From Diphasiastrum complanatum (lineage: Eukaryota > Streptophyta > Lycopodiopsida > Lycopodiales > Lycopodiaceae): DNA of 64,000 nt. The notes beneath the pieces were generated by a model that saw only the letters and a list, made by a program, of their open reading frames with translations, had not been told where the DNA came from and did no database searches. The position numbers and the translations under genes were made by a program. Positions 23,274-34,010 of this stretch are shown here, one piece after another. Location: NCBI GenBank assembly GCA_029204225.1, contig CM055103.1, forward strand, positions 46,640,297-46,704,296. The letters are read 5' to 3'. Numbering within the stretch: the first letter of the stretch is position 1; every line of letters starts with the position of its first letter.

Positions 23274-24770
23274 TAATATCAGAGCAAATTCTATAGATAA
23301 CACAATATGGCTACTACGATTCAGACTAGGATTGCAATCAATCTTGATGGCGCAAACTATCGAGTTTGGAAGTTCAAGATCAAAACACTCTTAAAGAGTG
23401 AAAGGATATGGTCAGTGACCGATGTCACAGAAGAAAAGCCTCCAGAGGGAGACACAAGGAGAGCAGAATGGATTAGAAAAGATGAACGCACAATGGCGAT
23501 CATCTGCCCTTTTCACAAAGGAAAAGAAAAATTACAAAAACAAGTCCAAATTTGACAAGGCCCAATCAAAGCCATCAACAAGAGGCAACAACAACAACAA
23601 AGACACTTCTATTTGTGATCACTTCATGAACCGGGACACATAGCCGACAGATGTTGTTTCAACCCGACGAACCTTGCATGCACTGCAAGAAAAAAGAGCG
23701 TTATGGATATGAATGCTATTACAACCCAAAAGGGAAGCACAAAGCTAAGAAAGCAAATGTTGCAGAATCATCGAAGAATATTGAGAAAGGTGACAATGCC
23801 TACATGATCATCGATGAAGCATCAACCAGCTACACTAAGCACGACTACGACATAGTCATCGACTCAGGTGCTACATCGCACATCACGTGCAACAAAAATG
23901 TCTTGATCAATTACAAGATGCTCAACAATGCAAGAGCAATGATACTAGGTGAAGGAAGCAGACACGATGTCAAAGGCATCGGCACTCTAATCTACGTACA
24001 CTGTCCGGATATGCAAAACTACAAGGAGCACTTTACGTGCCAACACTCAGAAGAGACTTACTCTTTGTGTCAAGAATTGACGATCTTGGTGCATGAGTCA
24101 TGTTTGACGAGAATGTATGCCGAATAATCGAGCAAAAATCAAGTAAATTGTTGACTGTCAGATCAAGACAAGGAAATCTTTACCAAGCAAAGATCATCAA
24201 CAGACATGATAGCATATTAAATGCATCAGAAAATAAAAATCATTTTTGACACAGAAGAATGTATCATCAGAATCATGAGAAATTTGTACGACATGAGCAG
24301 AAAAGAGCTACAATGATGCAAGTTGGGCAAGCTGCAAAGATGACAGCAAGTATGTGACAAGCGATTGTTCGATAGCGTGCAGAGCAGCTATAAATTAGAT
24401 CTGCAAGAAACAGACACTGATAGCTCAATCCTCCTGCAAAGCCGAATATGTGGCAGCATCAAAGGTAGCAAACGAGGTAATATGGTTGCAGATGATGTTG
24501 GAAGCAATTGGCATACAAGAGAGAGAACCATGCACCACGATGATGGATTCTCATAGTGCCATATATCTATCCCAGGATCCAATCTTCCATTCGAAGACCA
24601 AGCACGTACCATCACATTCAAGACCTGATCTCGAAAGGAGAGCTGAGTGTCAAATTCAAAAGATCAGCAGAAATGATTGCAGATTTGCTGACAAAGCCAC
24701 TGGACAAACCACTACTCACAAAACACAGAGGATCAATTGGAGTTGGATAACATGAATGGTCGCATCGTTC
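23274..24770 (+). pseudogene. Copia relic 5 with integrase and RT deleted
   Basis: A primer-like TAATATCAGAGC (23274-23285) precedes a Gag start at 23307 (MATTIQTRIAINLDGANYRVWKFKI). It continues with a knuckle-like CMHCKKKERYGYECYYN (23680-23730), a protease DSGATSHITCNKN (23861-23900) and the GAG-pre-integrase (LLTVRSRQGNLYQAKI, 24150-24200; HRRMYHQNHEKF, about 24250-24285). It then jumps directly to RNase H (about 24320: ASWASCKDDSKYVT in broken frames; AEYVAASKVANEVIWLQMML, 24440-24500; ADLLTKPLDKPLL, 24680-24720). All of integrase and reverse transcriptase is missing. Wording differs from the 43824 family. Confidence 0.9.
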
Positions 24771-27700
24771 AACTGTGAGTGCAAATTTCTACTCTTCCAT
24801 CCATCGTTGACAGAGAGGCATACAAAACAAATCTCACCATGTTGTCCATGGCTTATAGAAGAGTCTACTGACTCTATTGTTCATCACTGACAAAGAGCAT
24901 GATGAGTGCTTTTTTCACCCCACGGTCCCGCCTTCCTCTATGAGCAAGATATATGTAACCCCCCATCACTCCAAAAGTCAATTTGGTACTCTTTTCCCAA
25001 GCATTCTATATGGCTCTCGTCATTATCAATATGAAAAAGTGGATGAGAGGCCCTGTTGTTTTTTAAAAGTGTGAGATGAGAAAATGTGTTATTGTTTTAC
25101 TAGTAAAACCAATGAGAGTTAGCATGTGTCATTTACAAAAAGGTCTTGGACAAGAAAAGTGACATGGGGTTCAATATTTTGACAAGTCATTGTGTGAGAG
25201 ATCTCAAGTATGGAATATAGAAATGTCATGTAGAATCGTGATAGATTATAGTTGGGAGAAAATAAAAAGTGTGATTCAATTACTTTTGAAATGGTTTTTT
25301 TTAATTATTATGGGTCATGGTACCGACTTTATAATGGTATAGCAAAATGTCCCTTGGAAAGAAGCATATTCACATATTTTTGCTAGTATCTAATGAATCG
25401 TCTTTTTTATAAAATGTCATGTAATTCTAAGCTTTGAGTTTTGTTCAAGTATGTCTTGAATAAAAAGCATATTCTTGATATCTTAATTTAAAGACGATTT
25501 TTGAATCTTTTATCCTTGGAATACAAGAGAAAAATATAAACTCAACATGGTTGGAATATACCATTACGAGCTTAAACATAACCCATTGGCAATTTTCACA
25601 TAGATTCATCGTGGCCAAGATATCTCATTGGAATATATGATTCTTGGCCATCCACTATCAAGCATTCAGAAACCGAGATGGCTTGGGGATATACACTATC
25701 ACTATTGAGATTGAGTCTTGAAGAGTCCATATGAGAGGCTCACTTATGTCTTAAAAGAAATGATGTCGTGTAAAAAATAGAGAATATTTTGAGTGATGTA
25801 CAAGACCCTTAGCCTTAATAATGTCATGACATTGAATCAATATCAAGAGGGTTGAAAGAAAAAGAATCTCATAATCATTGAGAAATACACTTGCATGTCC
25901 AAGAGGATCATTAAAGTTGTACACACTCAGAGTGAGTTGAATTGCGCCTTTCAAAGTTTCATATCATTATGAGTGATGTTTCATCAGCTTCCCAGTGGGA
26001 CCTGACATATCTTATGTTGATAAATCATACCTAAATATCATAGTTTTGAATTTATTAGAAGATGCATCAACAAAGGATAGTCTCTATCCTTGGAATTTTA
26101 CGATTGGGATGAAATCATGAGATTTCTAACGCCCTATATCTTACATAGTCTCGATTATAGGAGATCTCGAGATATCTATATCTTAATGCTCTTTTAGAAA
26201 TATTGCATATACTTGGAAGAAACTTCGGGAAGTGTGAAATATGTGTGATAGGACTTGTTCATTGGACATGTTAAAAAAGAGTATATGGCTTTTTTATGCA
26301 AAGTCTTATCTGAAGGGAAAGCCGAGAGAGCTTAGGTGGTAATAAAAATGGGACTCTCCATCTAACATTGAGCTTGAAGAGAAAGTATTTGTAAGCCATT
26401 AGGTCTAGATGAGATTCATGATATGAGGATGCAATGAGACTATGAATTTATCAATGATACTCGATTATTGTGAGAGAGTAGGAAATCCTCTTGATCAAAA
26501 GACCAATGACTGTAGGACTAATTGAAGAGAGAACATCTTAATTGACACTTTAGTTAAGATCAAAGGGATGATAGACTGATCTTAGATTAGAACGGTATGC
26601 AATGTAAAAAAGTGAGTTCTCAACCATTAGAGGATGAAACCTTGGTGATATTTAATGGCGAAATCCTCACCCTACTTTGATATAGGAGGGAAGAAGAGTT
26701 GAGTTTAACTTATATATATTCGGTCCCAAGACTGACACTAGAGTCTTTCTCATATATGAATCGAAAATTTCAAAGGTAGCTCACCTTGCATACCTTCGAG
26801 GGGTATTTGAGTCATCCATAATTTCCATCTTGAGCAACAATATCTATATGACATTCTACAAGATCGCCACCCTCCCAAAACATGAGCTGAAACTTTGTTA
26901 CTAAGCTCCATTCAACATAAATCTTGTGTAATGCTAAAGATGCGAGATGTGATAGGATTAGAGTCTCTTCCATAGCTAATTTGATTTTCCAATAATGAGT
27001 GCAAGACAGGCATCCACATTTTCCAGCTTGCTTTGCAAAATATATATTGTGTTCAAGTTGGTGAATTGTAGTTTGTGGAAACGAAAATGCCTAAGTTTTT
27101 GAAAGTTGGCTATAGAACATGATAGGTACTTTAATTTTTGGTCATACATGCAATTAAAATTCATGCAAAGTGGGGCATGAGGCCAAACACAAATGAGCAT
27201 AAACATCATCACTATTAACATAAATTCTTAACAAAATATCATACTTAGGACAAGGCCTTTGTAGTATACCAAAATGTTATTGTTTGCTTTGTATATAGCC
27301 AGATCAAAAGTGCTAGGGTAAAATTTTATTTCTTTAACTATTAGTGAAGGTCGAGTCTCATAACTAATCAAAAAAAATCTATGAAGTAGACCGTGTAGTT
27401 GCTTGTAGGCGAAAGGATTTCATCCTCGATGTTGCAAGTCTAATTGTCACATTTTAATATTCACCATTCTATTCATACCAATAAATATGAAAAAAAAAAT
27501 CATATTATCATCAAAACAATGCTAATTGGCATGCCAATTCGTAATCTACACAAAATTTTTACAACTAAATAAATACTACAATGCTAGAGAGAGAGAGAGA
27601 GAGTCGTAATTTATGCATTTTTCAAAATTAAAAAAGACAAATTTTCTTTGTTGTTGATCGCACACCCATCACCAAAAAAGAAGTCGTCCAAAAAAAGTAA

Positions 27701-28339
27701 AAAAGTTGGCCCAACTTTCAGTTCCAATATCAAATACAAGCAGCCTCATTTGGAGATTTGGAAATAAAATGGCCATAAAAATTCGAAAGAGAGAAAGGAA
27801 CTTGGAGAAAAACTCCATTGAAATCTTTGTTCTAAAGTGCAATGAAAGGACCCGAAGTGTCACTTGGTCTCTAAAGTTTAGTAAACTTTATAGTGAAAAC
27901 TTAGTTTTTTTTTTTTTTGACTTTTGCTAAAAGTAAAAACATTTGCGCATAGTGTCCATTTAAGACCGTAAAAAGGGGATCGACTCCAAAAGACCTGCAA
28001 TTGCAAAGTACGGTTCACTGGACAAAGTGTAAGTGTCGAAGTAGAGAGAATTTCTGCTATCTAATGATACCTAGTGCTTGGGAGTGTGCTACTAAGTAAT
28101 AGTAGCATTTGACGATTCATTGACATATTGGTTGACTTTTGCCAACTTTGGCAGAGGGATGACCCAATAGATTTTTAGTAGGTCTATATTTTTGCATACA
28201 ATCATTGACATTGATTCTAATTAGCATTGTATTACACTCATTTTGAGTGCAAAAAGCAATAACAATGGCTTTTTGGGAGAACTTATTTTTATTTTAAATT
28301 TTCAAATCGCATAATTAGACATCTCATCTAACTTGTCTG
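24771..28339. other. 3.6 kb AT-rich intergenic sequence without recognisable genes
   Basis: Read on both strands; open frames are short (at most 81 codons) and none resembles a known family. A short GA run lies at 27588-27602. Probably old, heavily decayed repeats. Confidence 0.4.
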
Positions 28340-29290
28340 GTTTACCAAATACAAGAGAACAAGCTCTGGGATATTGCTATTGATAGCGAGCAACACCCTA
28401 ACACGACCAATGTAGATAGAAGAACATTTGATAAACGTGCACAAAAGGCATTGTCATTGATAAATCTTTTAGTCAAAGATCGTGTGACAACCCAAATTCG
28501 TGAGACCGTAATGTTGAGGCAAGCTTGAGATGCATTAAGGAGACAATTCAAGACGAAAAATCCCTCGAGTATTTTGTACTTGAAAAATTAAACAAAGTGC
28601 AAATAGAACACATGAGAGCATCGAAACATACATCACTCACATTGACAAACAAATGCGCAATGAAATATATGCGATCGAAAAAAAAACTTGAGGAATGCAG
28701 AGCATGTCTATACAACGGTGCATAGACTGACTAAAAAATATCAAGTGTTTTTTAGCGGTTTATCTTTGAGGGAGAAATTATTGATTTCGAAAAATTGTAC
28801 ATCATCTTGCTACAAAAAGAACAATGGTGGAAGGTAGCAAAATCTCCCATTAGATCATTAGGTGATCAAGCTTTATTTTCAAAAGAGCAACCATTGCAGG
28901 CAAGAAAAGGCACAACAAAATTCAAGAAAATGATAAGGTGATGGTAAAAGGTCTATATGGATATTGTCATCAAAAGATGGAGGGCTAAAGAATATTGGGG
29001 AAAGCAAACAAACAAATATCAAAGAAGACGAATTAAAACAACATGGAAACGATATTGAAGAAGAAATACATAATTATTTGAAAGTGTTTCGTTGCATTGG
29101 CTTCACAAGACAATGACATTATGTAGTTCATTGATTTAGGGGCAACAAAAAATTGAAAATTGTTTAGTCAATCCACTCCAATGGAAAATGGTGAGGAAGC
29201 ACAAGCAGATGGCCAAGGATGTTACATTTGTAGCATCAAAAAGGTACCCCATTCAATTTCCAAGTACAAAGGTAGAAAATGTCTAAATTT
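28340..29290 (+). pseudogene. Copia gag-protease relic 6
   Basis: Starts with ENKLWDIAIDSEQHPN (28349 on), then FDKRAQKALSLINLLVKD (about 28430-28480), the Gag helical region seen in copia. It continues with LRRQFKTKNPSS (about 28540), a knuckle remnant YGYCHQKMEG (about 28958-28985) and a protease remnant FIDLGATKN (29127-29153), where the active-site DSG/DTG is changed to DLG. Many stops. No integrase or RT. Confidence 0.75.
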
Positions 29291-29402
29291 CTATATGAAG
29301 AAAGCTCAAAAAAATTCTTTCAAAAAGACAATCTCATTTTTACCTTTTAAATGAAGAAAAGGGAGGCGCCTCCTCTTTTATCTTAAATTTTTTTTTTACC
29401 AT

Positions 29403-29438
29403 GCACCTTCCGAATGTTGAAAGGTGCATCATGCATGT

Positions 29439-29485
<47 letters not shown>

Positions 29486-29500
29486 GCACCTTCCACACAA
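29403..29500. repeat. GCACCTTCC hairpin plus (AT)n run
   Basis: 29403-29427 folds on itself (GCACCTT...AAGGTGC). An AT run follows at 29441-29482, then a second ACGCACCTTCC (29483-29494). The same TTACACGCACCTTCC word starts the piece at 55985, so this is probably the tail of a dispersed repeat family. Confidence 0.6.
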
Positions 29501-29596
29501 GTGTATTTAAAAAAAATTACAGCAAAAAAAAATATAAAAAAAAGTAAAATCTAAAAATCACGGTAGGAAAGGATGCCTACTCGAGCCATTCCGCCC

Positions 29597-29671
29597 GAAG
29601 AAGGGCTTCTGCCCTTGGACTACCGCCCTCGGGTGGACGCCCTTCATGGGCAAAATGCCCTCAGAGGGCGA
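29597..29671. repeat. Run of GC-rich mini-hairpins
   Basis: Within 75 bp there are several small stem-loops built from GCCC/GGGC: GCCCGAAGAAGGGC, GCCCTTCATGGGC and GCCCTCAGAGGGC, plus a CCGCCCTCGGGTGG unit. They stand out in an AT-rich surrounding. Confidence 0.7.
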
Positions 29672-29689
29672 CCTTTCACATCTCCCCCT

Positions 29690-30101
29690 CAATTTTTTAT
29701 ATAAAGAATTGTAGGGCATTTATCCTTTTTCATTAGGATTTCAATTGATTCAAATTTTGAGTGATGCAATAATCAATATCAAAATGTTAAATCTGTAAAC
29801 TTCAATCTATATCAAAAATTAATAATGATTAAGAATTACTTGTATGGTCTTTGTATGTAACAAGAAGTAAAATGACATGCTTTGTTAAAGGTTTATTATG
29901 AGTGACTCAAAGAATGTATTAAAGCTTAAAGCTTAGAGCCAAACTAATTATTTTTAAAATCTTAAACAAAATAAATTTAGGTATTGACTTACACTAAAGA
30001 CAAAAAACCTATAATTTGATATTTGATAATTTCATAACTTATAAGGGCTCAAACATGTGGGTTATGAGAACCTAAAAAAAAACTAATAGGTGAATTAAAA
30101 A
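29690..30101. other. AT-rich spacer, nothing recognised
   Basis: No supported feature. Confidence 0.4.
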
Positions 30102-30604
30102 TATGCATAGAATTAATGAACCGCTAAAGGTTCACTACGGTTCTGAGAACCGTACGGTTCTCAGAACATTTAAGCAAGAACCATGTGAACCGTGGAGATA
30201 ATTAATGAATGAATTAATTTTTTTTTTGTCCCACCCCCAAAAACAGCCCAAAAAAATCCTTAAAATGCCAAATTTTTTTCAAAAAAAGCAGATTTGTAGG
30301 GAGTTTCCATTAGTTACTTCAAATTATTTAATGGCCTATTTTTTTTTAGTACCCACCCCCAAAAACAGCCAAAAAGTAAGGCTAAACAAGTTGAAAAAAA
30401 TACCCAAAAAATGAGAAACGAGGGTCAACAACGAGCTATGAGGGGTTTTGGGGGGGAAATTAGAATAATTAATTATTTTTCTTTTTAGATGAACCATACC
30501 ACGGTTCAACGGACCGTGGTACGGTCCCTGCCACGGTTCCCAAAACCCACGGTTCTGGGAACTGTGGGTTCTATGAAAATATGGTACACTTTTTTCTATG
30601 CATA
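30102..30604. repeat. Palindrome-rich block with short terminal inverted repeats
   Basis: TATGCATAGAA (30102-30112) and TTCTATGCATA (30594-30604) are inverted. Inside are a perfect 28-bp palindrome (30140-30167, centre CGTACG) and further ACGGTTC/GAACCGT inverted words at 30485-30570. A CCCACCCCCAAAAACAGCC word occurs twice (about 30231 and 30354). It could be a small non-autonomous foldback element; the ends are not confirmed by a target duplication. Confidence 0.5.
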
Positions 30605-32164
30605 ATGGATTCTTGATGACTATTCTGCCCATTCATAACAAATTAGAAAGCAGAATATTCATCTTTTTTTTTTAAATTAGTGCTCATTTCACCTGTGCAT
30701 CATGCATCAGGTTTAGGCCTGCCACATGGCAGCGTCAGATTGGTAAAAAAAAGCTCCAAGTATCCATTTTGCAATGGAAGGCACCCGGGCACATGTCATT
30801 CTGCCCGGTTTGGATTTTCAAAAAAATTTAAGCTCGGCCCCTCCGGGCCTCGCCAAAAAGTTCCGAAAATCCTTACTGGGCATAATGGCTTGTGCCCAGC
30901 TCCTTGGCCATTAGAGAAAGCATGCACACAAACAAAAGCCAAATCACACATGCAATAGGTGAACCAGCAGATTATTGAAACCAGTAAAGAGAAACTTGTC
31001 AACAAAGCTGAACACATGAATACAACACAAACAACTTCAGGATGACAAGAAATTAAGAAGTCTGAGTACAATGCAGATAACATCCCTGGTTTTCCTGGCA
31101 CTTACCGTGGTTATGACTCTTGCATCGTGGTGATTGACAGGTTCTCAAAGCAGAGGAGAGACATAGCCTTAAGGAATCAGGACGTTGCATAAAACAAAAG
31201 TCACACGCTCAAGTACCTGAAGGAAATCGCCTCGTATAGCAGTTCAGCATTCTTGTCATTGTGAGGCTGTTAACAGTCTTTAGTCAGTGCGTCGATGTTA
31301 TTCAGAAGAGCCCCCCTTTGTAGATCTTCACCGAGTCACCAACATTACCCAACTGTGCACACGTGACTCTTTTCTTCGAAGATCTAGCACATGCTGCTGG
31401 AACAAGGCTTCGAATCAAGGTGCTGCAAATTTGAATTGCAAAAGAGCAAAAAACACCAAGAGCGAAAACAGCGTACCTGTTGCTCAAAGGGATACAGACC
31501 AAGATCTAGCCTTTCAAATCCACAGACACGCAAAAACCAGACAATGCGTCACCAGGCAAGAGAGACAGGCTAAAATAGAATGTTACGATACATGCAAGCC
31601 GCTAAGTAACCTAGAATGGATATACATTATGGAGCGAACAGAGCTGATAGCTACCAAAGCTTATCTAATGCACAGCAGCATTGCAGTGCAAAAGAAAAAG
31701 GTAAGCAGAAAGACGAACAGAGCTGAAAGAAAGCTACCGAAGCTCGCCTACTAATGCATTGTAAGGGAAATTTCAATAGAGGTGGACGGGTGGAGCTAAA
31801 TGTATTATGGAAGGAGCCCGGCACATATACTTCTGCCCGATCATGATTTTTAGAATTTTCGGGGCGAGTCTTGAATGGGCCGAGCCTAAAAACTTTTGGA
31901 ATGTCTGACCGAGCATAATGGCCTATGCCCGGCCTCCTTCCATTGCGTAATGGATACTTTGAAAAATTTTACTTGCTCATTATGAAACATAATGAGTAGT
32001 TTGACTTTTTTCGCCCACAGTGACGCTGCCACGTGACAGGCACAGGCCCAATGCCTGACGCGCAGGGCTGGAATGGGCATCAAAAAAAAATTTTAAATAA
32101 CAGTGACATATTATGCTTTGAAGGAGCCCAAAAAATGGGCAGAATATGCACTAAGTATCCATTA
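30603..32164. mobile_element. Element with about 300-bp terminal inverted repeats
   Basis: The outer ends match in inverted orientation at 26 of 31 positions (TAATGGAT...ATTCTGCCCATT at 30603-30633 against 32134-32164). The similarity continues inward through several anchors: GGCAGCGTCA (30728 against 32021-32030), AAGTATCCATT..GCAATGGAAGG (about 30758-30781 against 31936-31959) and GCTCGGCCC (about 30832 against 31880). The arms therefore span about 30603-30915 and 31797-32164, with an 880-bp centre. Long inverted arms are typical of Mutator-like or foldback elements. No transposase frame and no clear target duplication were seen. Confidence 0.65.
31287..31754 (+). CDS. Hypothetical 155-aa open frame inside the inverted-repeat element
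   Basis: Open from ATG to TAA; Lys/Arg/Cys-rich, no recognised domain. It lies in the centre of the long-inverted-repeat element, where Pack-type elements carry captured sequence. Just upstream (about 31085-31150, +) a short run, YRGYDSCIVVIDRFSK, resembles the start of a gypsy integrase core. The frame may be chance. Confidence 0.2.
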   Translation: MRRCYSEEPPFVDLHRVTNITQLCTRDSFLRRSSTCCWNKASNQGAANLNCKRAKNTKSENSVPVAQRDTDQDLAFQIHRHAKTRQCVTRQERQAKIECYDTCKPLSNLEWIYIMERTELIATKAYLMHSSIAVQKKKVSRKTNRAERKLPKLAY

Positions 32165-33322
32165 CGTGGAGAGACGTAGGCTTACAACAAACCGAGGAGT
32201 CCTTATTACAAACCCAGAGTCCTAGAGTGTGAAATGTGAGCACAATGTGCTTTGAAGGTGTAACGCAATAAGACATGAGGCCACAAGTGTTGAGTGTTTG
32301 GCCCATCCCACTGGTTGAGCGTCACGTGGCAGGGGTGTCTGGCAACCCATGAAAAATTTGGGGCAACAAGATTTTCATCGGCACAGGCAGGACTTGGGTC
32401 CTCAGCAACGGGGGCGCACATCGCGGGCAAGTAGGCAAAGGGTACCAGGCAGCGGAATGGGCATCGAGCAGCTATAGCCATGTTGCAACCAGCGCGCGGG
32501 TGGGTGTCGGGCAGCCCCAGTGGTGCCAGGCAGGGGCATGGGTGCCGAGCAACGTGCACATAGGCGTTGGACAATGGGAGCCATGCTCAGGCACCCCTTC
32601 TCTTGGGCACCTATGCATATGCAAGAGAATTGGCGTGTTTCCATATATATGCCCCCTAGCACACTCACACATATATATGCTTATGGGATGTTGTTTTGGT
32701 TGCCCGATGATGTGGCTCCCGAGCAGCCATTTTTTAAAGAAAAACGTGTGACTGATGAGAATGCATCAAGGCCGAATGGCCCCATGCTCCTTAGATGTGA
32801 GGGGTATAACGTGAGAATTCGACACCTACAACTTTCTCTTGGCACTCAGGAGTAAGCACCAATAGGCGTTCAGCTCAACCAAGGAGGGAGCCACAAAAAA
32901 AAATCTCACAACAAGTGCCACATGCACCATCAACATTCCATCCCCAAGCCATGCACTATTGTGAGGTTGTGCTTGCATTATGTTCCTTCTTTTAACCATA
33001 AAGATGTGACAAGGCAAAAGCATGTTGTCCTTAAAGGTGGTTTCATAATAGAGGCTTGCTATCCATTTTTGGCCTTGCCTTGCAAACGCAAGACTGTGTG
33101 TTGAGGAAGGTCAATGGAGTTTCAAAAACCATCAATGTTAAAGGATATTATGTGTGGTGGTCTTAATTTTTGAGGCTGAAACCTTAGCTGAGGACTAAAG
33201 TAACATTCATTTGTTGCTATTTAAAAAGTAGTATGAAGTCATGCAAACACTACACGAGCCATAAGCAAAAGAAAAAGCTATTTTTATTTGCATGAGCCAT
33301 AAGTACAAAGTCATGCAAACAA
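32165..33322. other. No gene; partly GC-rich low-complexity sequence
   Basis: 32300-32600 has repeated GGGTGCCGGGCAG-like words and opposing open frames in several frames, a sign of compositional openness rather than coding. The rest shows nothing. Confidence 0.4.
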
Positions 33323-34010
33323 TGTGCAAAAAGTACAAAAAGGACCAAGAGTGGATCCTAATCTGATCCTCAAGAGGGATTGGTTGTCAGATTACTTGAT
33401 TTATCAATCTACTTGAGATTAAGATCAATCTAGATCAATTCTAGACACAAAATCCTAACAAGAACAATCATTAATTGAAGGTAGGTGTACTTTCTGGTTT
33501 TACACGTGTGAAACACTGTCTGAGTACGGACTCCAACCTGAATATCAAGTACACATTGATAGAACCTCAAAACAATCAAAACAAATGTAGACAAATGGAG
33601 AGAATCACTCAAAATTGCTTCCAAAACCAAGATTGGTGTCTCACATTGATTATGGCCAAATAAGCCTCTATATATACACTTTTGGAGCTTGAGGTATTGA
33701 TCATGCATCAGATCTCACACGTGTGAGGATGCCTTGTCACCATCATGCAATTTGACACTTGGATCAAAACTTCCATTTTGGGCATTTTTGGTCTATTTTT
33801 CTACTATATGGAGATCTTCATGAAAATCTTCTAGAAGCAAAAACTCGCCTACTTCAGCTATTTCCACATGTGTGAGCTGTCCTCTACACATGGGATGTGA
33901 CACCTTTTCAAAATATTTGGCTCATGCAATCATTAGATTGGTGCCATGTGTCATATCTCTAGAAAACTAGTTTTTGGCCATTTTACCCATTAGAACTTGA
34001 ATAAATCACA
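33323..34010 (-). repeat. Copia 3' LTR of the minus-strand element (688 bp)
   Basis: Left end TGTGCAAAAAGTAC and right end AAATCACA give TG...CA on the minus strand, close to the termini of the 41999 family. A TATA box (GTGTATATATAG on the minus strand) lies at about 33667-33678. Two CACGTGT motifs are present (about 33503-33512 and 33716-33725). RNase H of the upstream relic runs directly into it without a visible polypurine tract. Confidence 0.65.

Noticed and set aside
28525-28725. Separate small gene in this frame
   Set aside because: It is one frame of the broken copia Gag relic at 28340-29290.
32206-32668. Three overlapping frames on each strand in a GC-rich stretch
   Set aside because: Openness in many frames at once points to base composition and degenerate repeats rather than a gene.
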